From positions 3,361,768-3,425,767 of the forward strand of contig RPFO01000082.1 of assembly GCA_009746045.1 (NCBI GenBank): a stretch of DNA of 64,000 nucleotides. Reading direction: 5' to 3'. Position 1 is the stretch's first letter. The number at the start of each line of letters is the position of its first letter. A model generated the notes under the pieces. It was not told the DNA's origin, searched no databases, and worked only from the letters and a program-made list of their open reading frames with translations. Of this stretch, positions 62,301 to 64,000 are shown one piece after another. Both the position numbers and the translations under genes were made by a program. The stretch comes from Mesostigma viride (taxonomy: Eukaryota > Streptophyta > Mesostigmatophyceae > Mesostigmatales > Mesostigmataceae).

Positions 62301-64000
62301 TCGCACACATGCAAGCTCCAGCGCTTCGCCCTCGGGCGTTCCGACGCCGAGATCTGGGCCCCCCCTCCAACCGTCGCGACCGAAGCCATCGATCGTCCGC
62401 ACCCTCCTTAAAGGAAGCTTTCGAGCAGCACGTGACCCCCCTTGCCACAGATGTGGCGGCAATGGGCGGCACGCTGGCTGCTGAGCTCCCTCACATTTCC
62501 ACCACCGTCACCTCCACCTCCACCCTCCTCGCCTCCAACTCCACTGCCACCTCCACCTCCACCGCCACGTACCTCAAGGCCCAGCTTCTCGACATCGACC
62601 AACGCCTAAAGGACACCGCCATAGCCGGCCATCCAGTGCATGCAGAACACCGCCGGCATCACCGCCCAGGCGGTGAGGGACATCGCCACCAAGCCGGCAC
62701 CTGCTGGCCCGGCCGGTGATGCTCCCTCCACCTGGGCGGACTTGCTTAAGCACCACGCCACCTCCACCACCTCCACCATCGCGGCACAACTCAAGCAACA
62801 AGCCCTCGACCTCCGCGAGGAGGCCGACCGCACCCAGCGCAGCCACAACGTCATAGTCAAGAATTTCGACCAGCCGGCAGGTGAGGACTCGACGACTCTT
62901 CTTACGGCATTTTAGCGTGACATTCTTGCCCCCATGCACATTACTGGTGAGCTGCGCATGTCGGCTGTTCGCCTCCCCCGCGCGCGGGGTAAGGCTGGCC
63001 CGGCCCCCGTGCTCCTCACCTTAAAGTACATGGCGGACAAGCTGTTGTTTCTTAAAAACCGCAAGAAGCTCTCGAAGACTCACTTCACGTTGGACGACGA
63101 CCTGACCCTGGCCCAGCAACAACGGAGACGCGAGCTATGGCCGACCTACCTCCAGATTAACGGCAAAGCGCAGGGGGGAAACCGGTATACTGGAGGGGGG
63201 ACGTCATCCACGTCGACCACAAGCCTTGGCAGGCACCCCCAGTCTAGGGAATATAGCAGTAGTGTAGATTTAAGGCTAGCCTACCACGCGGCCCCAGCGC
63301 ATGTGCGCCCATAATGGCCATGGATGATGCATTTAAGAATTTAGCCACGCCATGTCTATAACGGGACCCCCATGGATGTTGCTTTCAGAATTTAGCCATG
63401 CTATGCCTATGCAGAGAGATGCTCTCTGTCGAGAAGCCATATCCTTGCTCTTGTATAGCGATCTTGTATAGCCATCTCCTAGACGGCTCTCGAGTCCTGT
63501 ATCGGGACCGCGTTAAGCTGCTGGGCAGCCTGCTCCCCAGCTGCGAGGTTGATGTGGACCATCGCATCTCCCTCACCTGGCACGCTTTACGCCAGTACCG
63601 GGCCCTGTCCGGCGCAAGCCCCTGGGCAAGATCGAGAAACAGGACCTGTTCAAGGTCCTCGTCCTTCCTGTTCTCACGTATGGCGCCGAGACGTGGACCC
63701 TCACCGCCGACCTGGCCCGCAAGCTGGACGGCGCGGTCACCAGCATGCTGCGTTCCATTTTCAGAGTAGGATATGCTGCTCATGTCCGCAACGAGGACCT
63801 GTACCAGGGCATGCCCTATATCACCAGCACCATTAAGCAACGCCGCCTGCAGCTAGTAGGGCACCTAGCTCGCACCAACCAGGTAGACACCTCACGTGGC
63901 CCCCCCGCAGGACTGCGACCAGCCCAGCCTGGCCGGCACCTCCTGACGTGGGCTGGGCCCAGTGATGTTAGACGCCGCAAGGCCCGCACCTTCAAAGAAC
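62300..64000 (+). mobile_element. LINE (family L) with ORF1 and ORF2 C-terminus, internal deletion
   Basis: ORF1-like coding starts near 62309, shifts frame at about 62640 and ends at a stop at 62913-62915. The similarity continues past the stop (LLTLKYMADKLLFLKNRKKL, then LTLAQQQRRRELWPTYLQI), resembling the C-terminal part of LINE ORF1 proteins. From about 63480 the reading changes to the ORF2 C-terminus: VDVDHRISLTWHA, VLVLPVLTYGAETWTLT and [13 protein letters not shown], with frame changes. Endonuclease and most of the reverse transcriptase are missing. A short direct duplication with TTTAAGAATTTAGCCA lies at 63330-63400. The element runs off the right edge. Confidence 0.75.

Overview
This is a eukaryotic nuclear window with intron-rich genes, GC-rich exons and very dense repeats. 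A green-lineage protist, probably a green alga, is the best guess: exons use GTGAGC/GTGGGT-type donors, a plant/algal-type PLAC8 protein is present, and Ty3-, copia-, LINE- and TTAA-targeted elements are intermingled. The species cannot be named from the sequence. Four host genes are supported. (1) A WD40-repeat gene on the minus strand, ten exons from 20380 down to 3359, running off the left edge. (2) An uninterrupted PLAC8-domain gene, 21860-23311 (+). (3) A complete six-exon eIF3f gene, 52060-56289 (-). (4) A complete four-exon membrane-anchored cyclophilin, 56993-61616 (+), divergent from eIF3f. The exon models rest on splice phases that match exactly at every junction. The four genes show no evident functional link, apart from housekeeping roles for eIF3f and possibly the cyclophilin. 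|| Layout. 1-3358: 55-bp satellite inside an unfinished intron of the WD40 gene. 3359-20380: WD40 gene; its introns hold minisatellites, and intron 6 holds a Ty3-like gag-protease element ending in a 2-kb palindrome. 20381-24160: spacer and PLAC8 gene. 24160-51540: transposon zone with LINE 3' ends, elements bounded by TTAA, copia LTRs with broken gag and pol, long microsatellites, and a 7-kb nested composite with 20-bp perfect inverted termini. 51990-61620: eIF3f/cyclophilin pair. 61620-64000: spacer and a LINE with ORF1 and the C-terminal part of its reverse transcriptase ORF. || The most notable pattern is that the tandem repeats in the introns of all three multi-exon genes often are copies of the adjacent exon edge with its splice site. 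One 40-bp array repeats a splice donor about 52 times, one exon has both edges triplicated, and another ends in four in-phase donors. This looks like a process that enlarges introns by duplicating splice junctions.
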